The notes beneath the pieces are model-generated. The model did no database searches and was not told the origin of the DNA. It saw only the letters and a list, made by a program, of their open reading frames with translations. A stretch of 16,576 bases of DNA from Anaerolineae bacterium (GTDB taxonomy: Bacteria; Chloroflexota; Anaerolineae; 4572-78; J111). The position numbers and the translations under genes were made by a program. Shown piece by piece: positions 7,758 through 15,289 of this stretch (within the stretch, counting starts at the first letter, position 1; every line of letters begins with the position of its first letter). Where the stretch lies: NCBI GenBank assembly GCA_020433835.1, contig JAGRBY010000096.1, positions 1-16,576 on the forward strand, given 5' to 3'.

Positions 7758-7761
7758 GGAG
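7758..7761 (+). promoter_or_regulatory. nth: ribosome binding site that fixes the nth start
   Basis: GGAG lies 9 bp before ATG 7771. The TTG codon at 7756, the upstream in-frame alternative, overlaps this site and has no site of its own, so ATG 7771 is preferred. Confidence 0.7.
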
Positions 7762-7770
7762 AAAATATCG

Positions 7771-8430
7771 ATGCAAGACAATAACATCCATCAGGTGATT
7801 GCCATTCTACGTGAAGCGGCTAAAGCGTGGCCGCCCGCCCTGGTTGATGATAAGGGCGGCAAAGATGAGTGGGATCCCTATCAAATTCTGATCGCGACGA
7901 TTTTGAGCTTAAGAACCAAAGATACATTAACCGCTGTGGTAGCACCCCGCCTTTTTGAACTGGCCGATAATCCGCAGGCGATGGTACAGCATTCCGCCGA
8001 AAAAATAGCAGACGTGATTTATCCCGTTGGTTTTTATCGCAACAAAGCCAAAAGTATTCTGGATATCTCGCACAAGCTCATTAATGAATACGGCGGTCGC
8101 GTGCCTGATGATTTGGATGAATTACTGACCTTACCCGGTGTCGGGCGAAAAACGGCCAATTTGGTGGTTACAGCCGGATATCATAAACCCGGCATCTGTG
8201 TTGATATCCACGTACACCGTATTTCGAACCGGTGGGGCTACATTGAAACTAAGACACCGGAGAAAACCGAATTTGCGCTACGCAAAAAATTACCCCAGGA
8301 ATATTGGCTTGAATACAACGGTCTGCTGGTCAGTATGGGGCAAAATCTCTGTACACCAACCTCGCCGTGGTGCAGTAAATGTCCGGTTTTCGACTTTTGC
8401 GACCGGGTGGGGGTTACGCGCAGCCGGTAA
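7771..8430 (+). CDS. nth: endonuclease III, DNA glycosylase/AP lyase
   Basis: EC 4.2.99.18 family: removes oxidised pyrimidines and cleaves the abasic strand in base excision repair. With the ATG start it has 219 residues, the normal size. The helix-hairpin-helix LPGVGRKTAN carries catalytic Lys127, and Asp145 lies in VDIHVHR. The [4Fe-4S] cluster ligands follow the exact C-X6-C-X2-C-X5-C pattern (Cys194, Cys201, Cys204, Cys210). The LSLRTKD segment (46-52), rather than the E. coli-type form, resembles the LSQRT(K/R)D version seen in archaeal and many deep-branching bacterial homologues. It is transcribed divergently from ppc and upstream of pgk, which has its own candidate promoter. No clear terminator follows. 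Confidence 0.96.
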   Translation: MQDNNIHQVIAILREAAKAWPPALVDDKGGKDEWDPYQILIATILSLRTKDTLTAVVAPRLFELADNPQAMVQHSAEKIADVIYPVGFYRNKAKSILDISHKLINEYGGRVPDDLDELLTLPGVGRKTANLVVTAGYHKPGICVDIHVHRISNRWGYIETKTPEKTEFALRKKLPQEYWLEYNGLLVSMGQNLCTPTSPWCSKCPVFDFCDRVGVTRSR

Positions 8431-8484
8431 TATTCATTTGAACCCTTAACATTTTTGTGAATAAAGATGCATTCAAGTAGAATT

Positions 8485-8514
8485 TTGGCGCATAGTCGAA
8501 GTCAATGCTATTAT
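8485..8514 (+). promoter_or_regulatory. candidate pgk promoter
   Basis: TTGGCG (8485-8490) and TATTAT (8509-8514, 5 of 6 to consensus, preceded by TGC) are 18 bp apart. Transcription would start near 8521, giving a leader of about 108 nt. A perfect 11-bp palindrome, TTGTT-G-AACAA (8523-8533), sits at the expected start site and could be an operator. The leader also holds a 5-bp GC-rich hairpin, GCCGC-6-GCGGC (8547-8562). Confidence 0.4.
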
Positions 8515-8628
8515 GAAGGTCGTTGTTGAACAATACCGATAATGTAGCCGCTCTATGGCGGCAACCTATTTATCGCTCGCTCGACAAACTATTTTATTAT
8601 TTTTACCAACTATGAGAGGAAGGGTTCC

Positions 8629-9807
8629 ATGAACAAAAAAACTATCAAAGACGTAGATGTCAATGGCAAACGTGTTCTGGTACGTGTCGATTTTAATGTC
8701 CCTATGGATAATGGCAAGGTCACCGATGACCGACGCATCCGGGCCGCCCTGCCGACCATTCAATATCTGCTCGATCACGGGGCAGCCGTAATTTTGATGA
8801 GCCATTTGGGTCGCCCTAAAGACGCGCCCGATCCCAAATATCAGCTTGATGCCGCTGGTCAGCGCCTGTCGGAACTGCTGGACAAGCCGGTTAAAAAATT
8901 GGATGACACTATCGGCCCAGATGTTAAGTCAGCTGTAATGGCCATGTCACCCGGCGATGTCATCTTGCTGGAAAACACCCGCTTTTACAAACAAGAAAAG
9001 AAAAACGATCCTGGTTTTTCCGAGCAACTGGCCGAATTGGGTGAAGTATATGTTAATGATGCTTTCGGTAGCGCTCACCGCGCCCACGCCTCAACCGCCG
9101 GGGTAACCGATACCCTGCGCCCGGCTGTGGCCGGCTTTTTGTTGGAAAAAGAGATCGAGTATTTAGGTGGGGCTTTATCCGATCCGGGTCATCCGTTTAT
9201 TGCCATTATGGGTGGGGCTAAAATCTCTGATAAGATTAGCGTTATCGAAAACTTACTTTCAAAAGTGGATGGGTTGTTGATTGGCGGCGGGATGGCCAAC
9301 ACCTTCTTTGTGGCACAAGGGCACCAAGTTGGCAAGTCGCTGGTAGAAGAAGAGGCCATCGACACGGCCAAAAAGCTGTTAGCGGAATATGGTGACAAGC
9401 TGATATTGCCGGTTGATTGTACCATTGCGCAAGAATTTAAGGCCGATGCTGAAGCGAAAGTTGTGCCGGTAGATGAGGTTCCCGACAACTGGATGATTCT
9501 CGATATTGGGCCGGCCACAATTGCCCACTTTGCCAACCGGCTTAACGGCGCTAAAACTGTTGTTTGGAATGGGCCAATGGGCGTCTTCGAATTTTCGCGC
9601 TTTGCCGAAGGAACGTTTGCTATCGCTAAAGTGCTGGCCGAGTTAAACGGCGCAACCACCATCATCGGCGGGGGCGACAGCGCCGCAGCCGTGGAGCAGT
9701 CCGGTTTAGCTGACAAAATGAGCCACATTTCAACCGGTGGTGGAGCCAGCCTGGAATTTTTGGAAGGAAAAGTTCTGCCCGGTGTAGCTGCGTTGGATGA
9801 TAAGTAA
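8629..9807 (+). CDS. pgk: phosphoglycerate kinase
   Basis: EC 2.7.2.3: transfers phosphate between 1,3-bisphosphoglycerate and ADP in glycolysis/gluconeogenesis; cytoplasmic, monomeric. The 392 residues match the bacterial norm. Substrate-binding residues appear in RVDFNVP (19-25), SHLGRP (58-63), Arg118 (ENTRF) and Arg151 (SAHRAHAS). Nucleotide-domain motifs are GGAKISDK (195-202), the [11 protein letters not shown] stretch ending at Glu321, GGGDSAA (347-353) and STGGGASLE (368-376). AGGAAGG (8617-8623) gives a strong ribosome binding site 5 bp before the ATG. In many bacteria pgk follows gap; here it stands alone behind a repair gene, with its own promoter and a strong terminator, so it is probably monocistronic. 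Confidence 0.98.
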   Translation: MNKKTIKDVDVNGKRVLVRVDFNVPMDNGKVTDDRRIRAALPTIQYLLDHGAAVILMSHLGRPKDAPDPKYQLDAAGQRLSELLDKPVKKLDDTIGPDVKSAVMAMSPGDVILLENTRFYKQEKKNDPGFSEQLAELGEVYVNDAFGSAHRAHASTAGVTDTLRPAVAGFLLEKEIEYLGGALSDPGHPFIAIMGGAKISDKISVIENLLSKVDGLLIGGGMANTFFVAQGHQVGKSLVEEEAIDTAKKLLAEYGDKLILPVDCTIAQEFKADAEAKVVPVDEVPDNWMILDIGPATIAHFANRLNGAKTVVWNGPMGVFEFSRFAEGTFAIAKVLAELNGATTIIGGGDSAAAVEQSGLADKMSHISTGGGASLEFLEGKVLPGVAALDDK

Positions 9808-9839
9808 CCTGAGACAGAACCTACGGCAAGATTGAAATC

Positions 9840-9882
9840 AAAAAACCTGTTTGCGGGTAAAACGCAAACAGGTTTTTCTTTT
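9840..9882. terminator. bidirectional intrinsic terminator between pgk and the TPR gene
   Basis: A perfect 15-bp stem (9841-9855 with 9863-9877) closes a 7-nt loop. On the plus strand it runs into TTTTTCTTTT (9873-9882), and on the minus strand into six T (complement of 9840-9845). It therefore serves both convergent genes. Confidence 0.95.
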
Positions 9883-11644
9883 ACTCCGGTTCGGGGGTAA
9901 AGGTGGGGATAGGTGTGGGTGGTGTATCGCTAATAGAACAGAGACGCGTGCCATACCAGGCCGGATTATACGCGCTGCTATCGCGATCGAGGGCTTCCAG
10001 CAGCCAGGGCCGGGCTTCGTTGCACATATCCATATTGGCATATGACAGGCCCAAGGTGTAGTAATAATCAATCGGGGCAACGAGTTTTTCATCAAACTGA
10101 ATTTGGGTTGAGATTTTCTGGTTCCCGTCAGGTTGCACAAAACCCATACTCTCGGTGCGGTCTGGCCAGAGGCCCACGTTGACTTGGTAAGGGGCGGCCT
10201 TCGGCTGGGGAACATCGTTTAGAACTAAGGTCATGCTGTTATCGGCAAAATCCAGCGTAGCGATGCCCGTTGTACCGCTGAAACTGTTGGTTAAAGTTAA
10301 GAGTTCGGTATTTTGTAGGCCGGGGATAATGACCTGATTTTGGATCGAGCGCACAATGGCCGATACGCAAGCGAGCTGCTCCTCTTCCGGCTCAATGTCT
10401 TCAGACGGAATAGCCTGATCTTCATCGGTAAGGCCTTCTCCTTCGCTCAAAAGAGAATTTTCTTCAAGATTCGATTGATAGGAAACCGGTTGTAGTTGGG
10501 TGGAAATAACCGCGCCATCGGCCTGATCGATTTTGGTAAAACGTCCTCGCAAAACCGGCACATACTGAGGGCCGGTTAGGGTTTGAATTTCGGTGAGAAT
10601 TTGAACTTCGCGAACCCGATCAAGTAATTTATTCTCAGCCAAATCGATGGCCTTCGGCAAAAATTCGATGGCGCTCTCATAATTCTGGCGACGATAGTAG
10701 GTCATTCCCAAATAGCCCCAAGCACTGGTTCCGGCCGGATTGATACTGACAAAGGTGGGATCGACGCCGACACTCTGCTCAAACGCATCGATGGCGCTGA
10801 TGAAATCACCCTCGGTATAGTAGGTGCGGCCCAGATGGTAGTAGCCCGTGGGGTCATACGGGCTAAGTTTAATAGCCTTTTTGAAACGATCCTCGGCGGT
10901 TTCATAATCACCCTGCCAATAGTAAGCCCGCCCGGCAGAGATATAATTGGGGGCCAACTTGGGGGCTAAGGTAATGGCATTCTCATAAAACTTAATGGCA
11001 TCAGCGTAACGCCCTTGAATCTCCCAGGCGTAGCCCATATTATGGTGAGCATCCATACTTTGGAAGTTGGTATCGATGGCTTGTTGGGCCATTTCTCGGG
11101 CGGAAAACCAATCGCCTTGATCAGAAAACACTTCTGATAAAAAGGCGTAGGCTTCGGCATAGGTTGGGTCGATTTCGCTGGCGCAGGTGCAGGCATCATA
11201 GGCCGCGCTGTATTGCCCTTCCCAGTCGAGCGCCCGACAGTAATAGGCTAAATTTTCAGGGCTGGTTGGGTTGAGCAGTACGGCTTTTTCGGCCTGGGTT
11301 AGAGCATCGGCTGTGTCACGCATGTAAACTAATATGCGCGATTGGCGAATGTAGGGAACATCAATGGTTGGATCGATTTTGATGGCTTTATCATACGCCT
11401 CAACAGCGGCCTTGAGCTTGCCTTCGGCAAAATCAAGATCACCATCCGAGATATAAAGCAGAGCCGAGCGGGTGGGGGTGGGTGTAGGGGCGTAGCGTTC
11501 GGCCAGGGTAGGCACTTCAACATTGAAGTAGCCTGTGTAAATCCCCAGCAAAAAAGCCAGGGTACCCATCATAATTAATAGCAGCGTATAGAGCACAATC
11601 GTTAGAAACTTCGAGCGCCGCTTTTCTTGAGGACGATAATACAT
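9881..11644 (-). CDS. membrane-anchored extracytoplasmic TPR protein
   Basis: 587 residues. A short basic cytoplasmic N-terminus is followed by one transmembrane helix (about 13-37) with no cleavage site evident, then a PTPTPT linker (53-58). About eight tetratricopeptide repeats cover 60-335, with the usual pattern of Gly/Ala, Tyr and closing Pro (for example KAIKIDP, KAIKLSP, SVGVDP). Residues 340-520 are an unrecognised region with an acidic stretch (SEDIEPEEEQ) and a beta-rich segment; a last TPR-like helix pair lies near 525-555, and the protein ends in a Pro/Thr tail (PTPIPTFTPEPE). It is presumably an envelope scaffold for protein interactions; the partner is unknown. No strong ribosome binding site precedes the ATG. 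It lies 69 bp downstream of recN on the same strand, and that gap contains an AT-rich 8-bp inverted repeat (11650-11657 with 11692-11699). Confidence 0.88.
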   Translation of the reverse strand: MYYRPQEKRRSKFLTIVLYTLLLIMMGTLAFLLGIYTGYFNVEVPTLAERYAPTPTPTRSALLYISDGDLDFAEGKLKAAVEAYDKAIKIDPTIDVPYIRQSRILVYMRDTADALTQAEKAVLLNPTSPENLAYYCRALDWEGQYSAAYDACTCASEIDPTYAEAYAFLSEVFSDQGDWFSAREMAQQAIDTNFQSMDAHHNMGYAWEIQGRYADAIKFYENAITLAPKLAPNYISAGRAYYWQGDYETAEDRFKKAIKLSPYDPTGYYHLGRTYYTEGDFISAIDAFEQSVGVDPTFVSINPAGTSAWGYLGMTYYRRQNYESAIEFLPKAIDLAENKLLDRVREVQILTEIQTLTGPQYVPVLRGRFTKIDQADGAVISTQLQPVSYQSNLEENSLLSEGEGLTDEDQAIPSEDIEPEEEQLACVSAIVRSIQNQVIIPGLQNTELLTLTNSFSGTTGIATLDFADNSMTLVLNDVPQPKAAPYQVNVGLWPDRTESMGFVQPDGNQKISTQIQFDEKLVAPIDYYYTLGLSYANMDMCNEARPWLLEALDRDSSAYNPAWYGTRLCSISDTPPTPIPTFTPEPE

Positions 11645-11713
11645 ATTGCAATTACCAATTTACCAGAACTGTGGTCGAAAATAGTTATGAATGGTAATTA
11701 GTAATCACGAAGC

Positions 11714-13492
11714 CTAAATTGTCAATTTTTCCAGTTTGGGCTTGGCCGATTTAATGGCGGTTGCTTCCTGCACAATTTCACGGGCGCTCTGGCGGGTACT
11801 GTCGCTTAAAACGCCTAACATTTGGGCCATCTCGTTAATTTTCTCTTCGCCGGTTAGGCTTTGCACGGCGGTTTTGGTTCGCCCGCCGATAATCTGCTTG
11901 GAAACGTGATAGTGCATTTCGGCATAGCCGGCAATTTGCGGCAAGTGGGTGACGCACAACACCTGATGATGGCCAATGCTCGACAAGCGCCACAATTTTT
12001 CACCAACAACGCCACCCACGCGCCCGCCGATACCTTGATCGATCTCGTCAAAAATAAGGGTGGGCGTGTCATCGGCAACGGCCAAAACATTTTTAAGGGC
12101 TAGCATAATGCGGCTGGTTTCACCCCCGGAGGCCACTTTAGCCAGCGGTTTAAGGGGTTCGCCGGGGTTGGGCGATATCATAAATTCAACCCGATCGATG
12201 CCCGTATCGTCGCAGGCCACGGTTAGGATTTCGCCCGGACTCTTTTCAACATATACGCCATCGGCCACCTCATTCCAGCGAATGTCAACGGCAAATTTGG
12301 CTCGCTCCATGCTCAAGTCGTCCAGTTCGGTTTCTACACCTGCACTTAACGTTTCTCCGGCCTGCCGACGGGCCTCTGAGAGCGCCAAAGCCATTGCGCC
12401 AATCTGTGTGCGCAGTGCCTCTTCTTCGGCCCGTAGCTGCTCGATGCGTTCTTCGCTGTGGCTGATGTTATCCAGTTCGGTTTGTGCTTTGCGGCAAAAT
12501 TCAAGTATATCTTCAACGGTGGTGCCATATTTGCGTTTTAAAGAAAAGATCAAGCTTAGGCGATCTTCTATTTCCCGCAGACGCAAAGGGTTGAAGTCGA
12601 TGTTTTCATTATAATCACGCACAAATGAGGCCACGTCTTCAACTTGATAGGTTAAGTTATCGATCATCTCCCGTTTTTCAGCCCAATCCTCATCCAGTTT
12701 CGCCAGGTTATTCATAACGCGGGTGAGCTGCCCCAGCAGATCGATGACCGAAAATTGTTCGTCACTACTGGCTTCGATGAGCAGCGTATAGGCTTCGGAG
12801 CTGAGTTGGCTGAGCTGTTCGGCATTGGCCAAACGGTTGCGCTCGGCGTTGAGATCGGCTTCTTCACCAGGCTTCAGATCGGCCAGTTCAATTTCCTCCA
12901 CTTGAAAGGTAAGTTGATCGATGCGACGCGCCAAAAATTGCTCATCGCGCTGTAAATCGGCCAGTTCCTGGCGCACTTGGCGCAGTTGGCGCACTTCGGC
13001 AGCCAATTTTTGGCGCTGAGTATCTAAACCGGCATAGCGATCAAGAAAGGTTACATGCTGGCGCACCTGCATCAGGCTAAGGTGTTCGTTTTGACCATGA
13101 ATGTCAACCAAAAGGGCGGCTATCTTTTCTAAAATGCTTAAATTGACCGTACTGCCATTAATCCGGCAAAAACTTCGACCAGTGCTGCGCAGCTCACGCC
13201 CTAACACGAGGACATCAGAGTTATCCCCTTCCAAACCCTCTTCTTCCAAAATGGGGTCGATAATAGTTCGCAAAGCCGGGGAAAGACGAAAGATACTTTC
13301 AATTCTGGCCCGGTCGCTGCCGGCTCGAATAAAGGCCGAATCGGCTCGACCGCCCAGTAGCATGGTCACGGCATCGATAATAATCGACTTGCCAGCTCCG
13401 GTTTCTCCGGTTAAAACATTAAACCCCTCAGAAAATTTAAGGTTTAACCGCTCAATAATCGCAAAATCTACGATATTTATCTCAACAAGCAT
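11714..13492 (-). CDS. recN: DNA repair protein RecN (SMC-like ATPase)
   Basis: An SMC-family ATPase that helps hold and process broken DNA ends in recombinational repair, cytoplasmic/nucleoid. At 592 residues it is slightly longer than E. coli RecN (553). The N-terminal half-ATPase has Walker A GETGAGKS (29-36). The centre (about 150-390) is mostly long Glu/Leu/Arg-rich coiled coil. The C-terminal half has the ABC signature ASGGETSR (454-461), Walker B ending DEID (482-485) and the VTHLPQ motif with His516. AAGGA lies about 10 bp before the ATG. Upstream are two candidate promoters and a repeated dyad that may be operators. recN is a DNA-damage (SOS) gene in many bacteria; that control is plausible here but not shown. 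Confidence 0.97.
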   Translation of the reverse strand: MLVEINIVDFAIIERLNLKFSEGFNVLTGETGAGKSIIIDAVTMLLGGRADSAFIRAGSDRARIESIFRLSPALRTIIDPILEEEGLEGDNSDVLVLGRELRSTGRSFCRINGSTVNLSILEKIAALLVDIHGQNEHLSLMQVRQHVTFLDRYAGLDTQRQKLAAEVRQLRQVRQELADLQRDEQFLARRIDQLTFQVEEIELADLKPGEEADLNAERNRLANAEQLSQLSSEAYTLLIEASSDEQFSVIDLLGQLTRVMNNLAKLDEDWAEKREMIDNLTYQVEDVASFVRDYNENIDFNPLRLREIEDRLSLIFSLKRKYGTTVEDILEFCRKAQTELDNISHSEERIEQLRAEEEALRTQIGAMALALSEARRQAGETLSAGVETELDDLSMERAKFAVDIRWNEVADGVYVEKSPGEILTVACDDTGIDRVEFMISPNPGEPLKPLAKVASGGETSRIMLALKNVLAVADDTPTLIFDEIDQGIGGRVGGVVGEKLWRLSSIGHHQVLCVTHLPQIAGYAEMHYHVSKQIIGGRTKTAVQSLTGEEKINEMAQMLGVLSDSTRQSAREIVQEATAIKSAKPKLEKLTI

Positions 13493-13511
13493 CTTATGAA
13501 TTTCCTTGTTA

Positions 13512-13534
13512 ATTTCTACGTAATAGTCTTACAA
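13512..13534 (-). repeat. recN upstream direct repeat, copy 1
   Basis: This 23-bp unit matches 13556-13578 at 19 of 23 positions. It begins with an imperfect dyad (ATTTC-TAC-GTAAT) and ends with TCTTACAA. It lies just downstream of the start expected from the proximal recN promoter. Confidence 0.5.
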
Positions 13535-13550
13535 GAAAACTGCAACTTTT

Positions 13551-13578
13551 TTTATATTACTTCGTAATGATCTTACAA
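13551..13578 (-). promoter_or_regulatory. proximal recN promoter containing repeat copy 2 (candidate operator)
   Basis: On the minus strand, TTGTAA (13573-13578, 4 of 6) and TATAAA (13551-13556, 5 of 6) are 16 bp apart. The spacer contains the perfect dyad ATTAC-TTC-GTAAT (13556-13568), and the 23-bp repeat unit (13556-13578) spans the whole -35 and spacer. This is a classical place for a repressor to bind. The two repeat copies are 44 bp apart, about four helical turns. Confidence 0.5.
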
Positions 13579-13584
13579 AACAGA

Positions 13585-13647
13585 AGGGTAGCACAGTTGC
13601 AAAATCAACGAAAATTTATCGCACATACTTTACAACGCAGCTACCCT
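13585..13647 (-). promoter_or_regulatory. leader hairpin upstream of recN, possible attenuator or att-site feature
   Basis: AGGGTAGC (13585-13592) and GCTACCCT (13640-13647) form a perfect 8-bp inverted repeat. A further GTTG/CAAC pairing lies inside, after a 3-nt internal loop. On the minus strand the hairpin is followed by TCTGTTTT, only a weak T-run. It lies within the transcript expected from the distal promoter. Equally, it could belong to the attachment region of the integrated element next door. Confidence 0.35.
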
Positions 13648-13668
13648 GCAATAGACGGTTACCTATGT

Positions 13669-13697
13669 AGTATAGCACACCCGTTCGATCTTCTCAA
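13669..13697 (-). promoter_or_regulatory. distal promoter reading toward recN
   Basis: On the minus strand, TTGAGA (13692-13697) and TATACT (13669-13674) each match consensus at 5 of 6 positions with a 17-bp spacer, and the -10 has a TGC extension. The start would be near 13662, about 170 nt before recN. The -35 lies 45 bp from the end of the recombinase gene. Confidence 0.55.
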
Positions 13698-13741
13698 AAA
13701 TAATTAAGGTGAGAAATCGACATAAATCTAAAAGATTATTG

Positions 13742-15280
13742 TCAGGCAGGTAGAGGTTTGGTACCAAAAGATATAGCCTCGGTTTGAATTATATCAGTTA
13801 ATTCGTATCCGGTTAAATGACTATGATATTGAGTTTTGCCGGTGCGAATTGTCTTAACCCTCAAGCTGTTCGGCTTAAATACAATCGACAGAAGCCGACG
13901 AAATGCAACCGGCTTGTGTTCTGCCAGGTCGGTAAGTGCTTCAGATAGGTGTAGATTCTTGAGCGTTTCTAGTGCCTGTTGCCATTCCTCAAGAACTGCG
14001 GCCTTTTCGCCAATGTTAGCCATTTCAGCAATTAAACGGCGTTCCTGTTCCCGTAGGTCATCTAACTTGGTTGCGGCTTCTTCACTGGATAGTATACCTA
14101 AACTAATGGCATCGACTAATCTATCCTTACCGGCCCGAACGCTGGCAAGCTCGCCTTTTATAGCGGCCTCTAATGCTTCTTCACTAACTGACTTCCCATA
14201 AGCGGCGGCGGCGTTCTCCATCGCTGTGTAAATGTCAATTTGCTCTTGAATAAATCCGGCCAAAAATTCAACAATCGGCGGTAAGATTAAATATTCACTG
14301 TAAGTTTTTGATTTCTTACACGCGGTCTTGCCGTGATGCCGCCGGTTCTGGCATTGATAGCATATTCTGTTTTCAAAATTCGCTGCTACCATCGAACCAC
14401 CACACCCCCCACAAACTACAAAGCCGGTGAAGATGTATCGCCCGCGCCGCCCCATGTCTCGGCTTTTACCGGATCGGCTTCTAATGAGCGCTTGAACCCG
14501 CTCAAATTGGTCGGTACTAATAATCTGCAATTCTTTCCGGTAAGTTATCGTTTCGGTTACACTACTTTCGACAAGCCCAGCATAAAGCCGACGTTGGGCC
14601 GCGTTGCGTAACGTATTGGGCCAAAAGCGTTGGCCTTCTTTCCCGGTGTAACCCGCCCGATTTAAGGCTTTAGCGGTCGCATTGAGATTGCCGCCCGTTT
14701 CCTCAAGAGTATTAAAAATCGTTTGTACTAACTCCGCTTCACTGGGGTCTATTTCGATATCGATAGATTTCCCGGTTTCATCATTCCGTTTTGCCTTGTA
14801 ACCAAGCGGTGTTTGCCCGCCAATATATTTTCCGGCATCTGCCTTAGCTTTGAAACTACGTTTTATCCGCTTGACTGTCCTATTGCGTTCTTTCTTGGCA
14901 ACGGCCATATTGATATCAGCTACAAAATCGCTATCATCATCGGCAAAATCAAAAGTGCCATTGTGGGTATAAACAATCACCCCATACTCAAGAAAGATGT
15001 TACGGATAGTTTCATAGGTTGCCCGTTCAACCGGGCGGGCCAGCCGGTCTAAATCCTGCACAATAACAATCTGAATTTCTCCGGCTGCAATCCGGTCTAG
15101 AATCGACATCATTTTTGGGCGTCCGGTTAAGGTTGTACCGCTGCCGATTTCTTTTATATACTCCCACGTGAAGCCGTTCTGCTCGGCTATCCTGATCCCC
15201 ACTTCTCTTGCGTTCTCTCGTGACCAATTATCTTGTTGCATTTTGGTGCTGGCCCGGTCGTAAATAATCGCGTGTGTCAT
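13742..15280 (-). CDS. large serine recombinase (site-specific integrase)
   Basis: Cuts and rejoins DNA at attachment sites through a phosphoserine link, integrating or excising a mobile element. The 512 residues show the full large-serine-recombinase order. The resolvase catalytic domain (about 3-150) has YDRAS with nucleophile Ser11, the GSGTTLTGRP loop and DLDRLAR (76-82). The recombinase DNA-binding domain covers about 155-270. A zinc ribbon has likely ligands Cys290, Cys293, Cys310 and Cys321. A coiled-coil stretch (about 365-445) of the kind that controls integration direction is followed by a C-terminal tail. All catalytic residues I can check are intact, so it is probably active. AGGG lies 7 bp before the ATG and overlaps the stop of the upstream ATPase gene, only 9 bp away, so the two are co-transcribed. 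No strong terminator follows it. Confidence 0.94.
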   Translation of the reverse strand: MTHAIIYDRASTKMQQDNWSRENAREVGIRIAEQNGFTWEYIKEIGSGTTLTGRPKMMSILDRIAAGEIQIVIVQDLDRLARPVERATYETIRNIFLEYGVIVYTHNGTFDFADDDSDFVADINMAVAKKERNRTVKRIKRSFKAKADAGKYIGGQTPLGYKAKRNDETGKSIDIEIDPSEAELVQTIFNTLEETGGNLNATAKALNRAGYTGKEGQRFWPNTLRNAAQRRLYAGLVESSVTETITYRKELQIISTDQFERVQALIRSRSGKSRDMGRRGRYIFTGFVVCGGCGGSMVAANFENRICYQCQNRRHHGKTACKKSKTYSEYLILPPIVEFLAGFIQEQIDIYTAMENAAAAYGKSVSEEALEAAIKGELASVRAGKDRLVDAISLGILSSEEAATKLDDLREQERRLIAEMANIGEKAAVLEEWQQALETLKNLHLSEALTDLAEHKPVAFRRLLSIVFKPNSLRVKTIRTGKTQYHSHLTGYELTDIIQTEAISFGTKPLPA

Positions 15281-15289
15281 AGTTTTACC

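Noticed and set aside
7756..7770. TTG start giving nth five extra residues
   Set aside because: The TTG overlaps the GGAG ribosome binding site of the ATG at 7771 and has no site of its own.
8431..8463. TATTCA/TGAATA inverted repeat after nth as a terminator
   Set aside because: Only 6 AT-rich pairs with a 21-nt loop and no T-run.
9189..9728. Minus-strand open frame of 179 codons over pgk
   Set aside because: Opposite strongly conserved pgk motifs; Ser/Ala/Pro-rich shadow.
12060..12614. Long plus-strand open frame of 184 codons over recN
   Set aside because: Antisense to the conserved C-terminal part of recN; low-complexity Ser/Arg-rich composition and no ribosome binding site or family motif.
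13725..13737. AATCT-AAA-AGATT hairpin right after the recombinase stop as a terminator
   Set aside because: Five weak pairs with a 3-nt loop and no GC; too unstable to call.
13493..13741. tRNA fragment or CRISPR-like repeats as the integration target
   Set aside because: No cloverleaf arms or TΨC-like sequence seen, and only two imperfect repeats, so neither a tRNA nor an array is supported.
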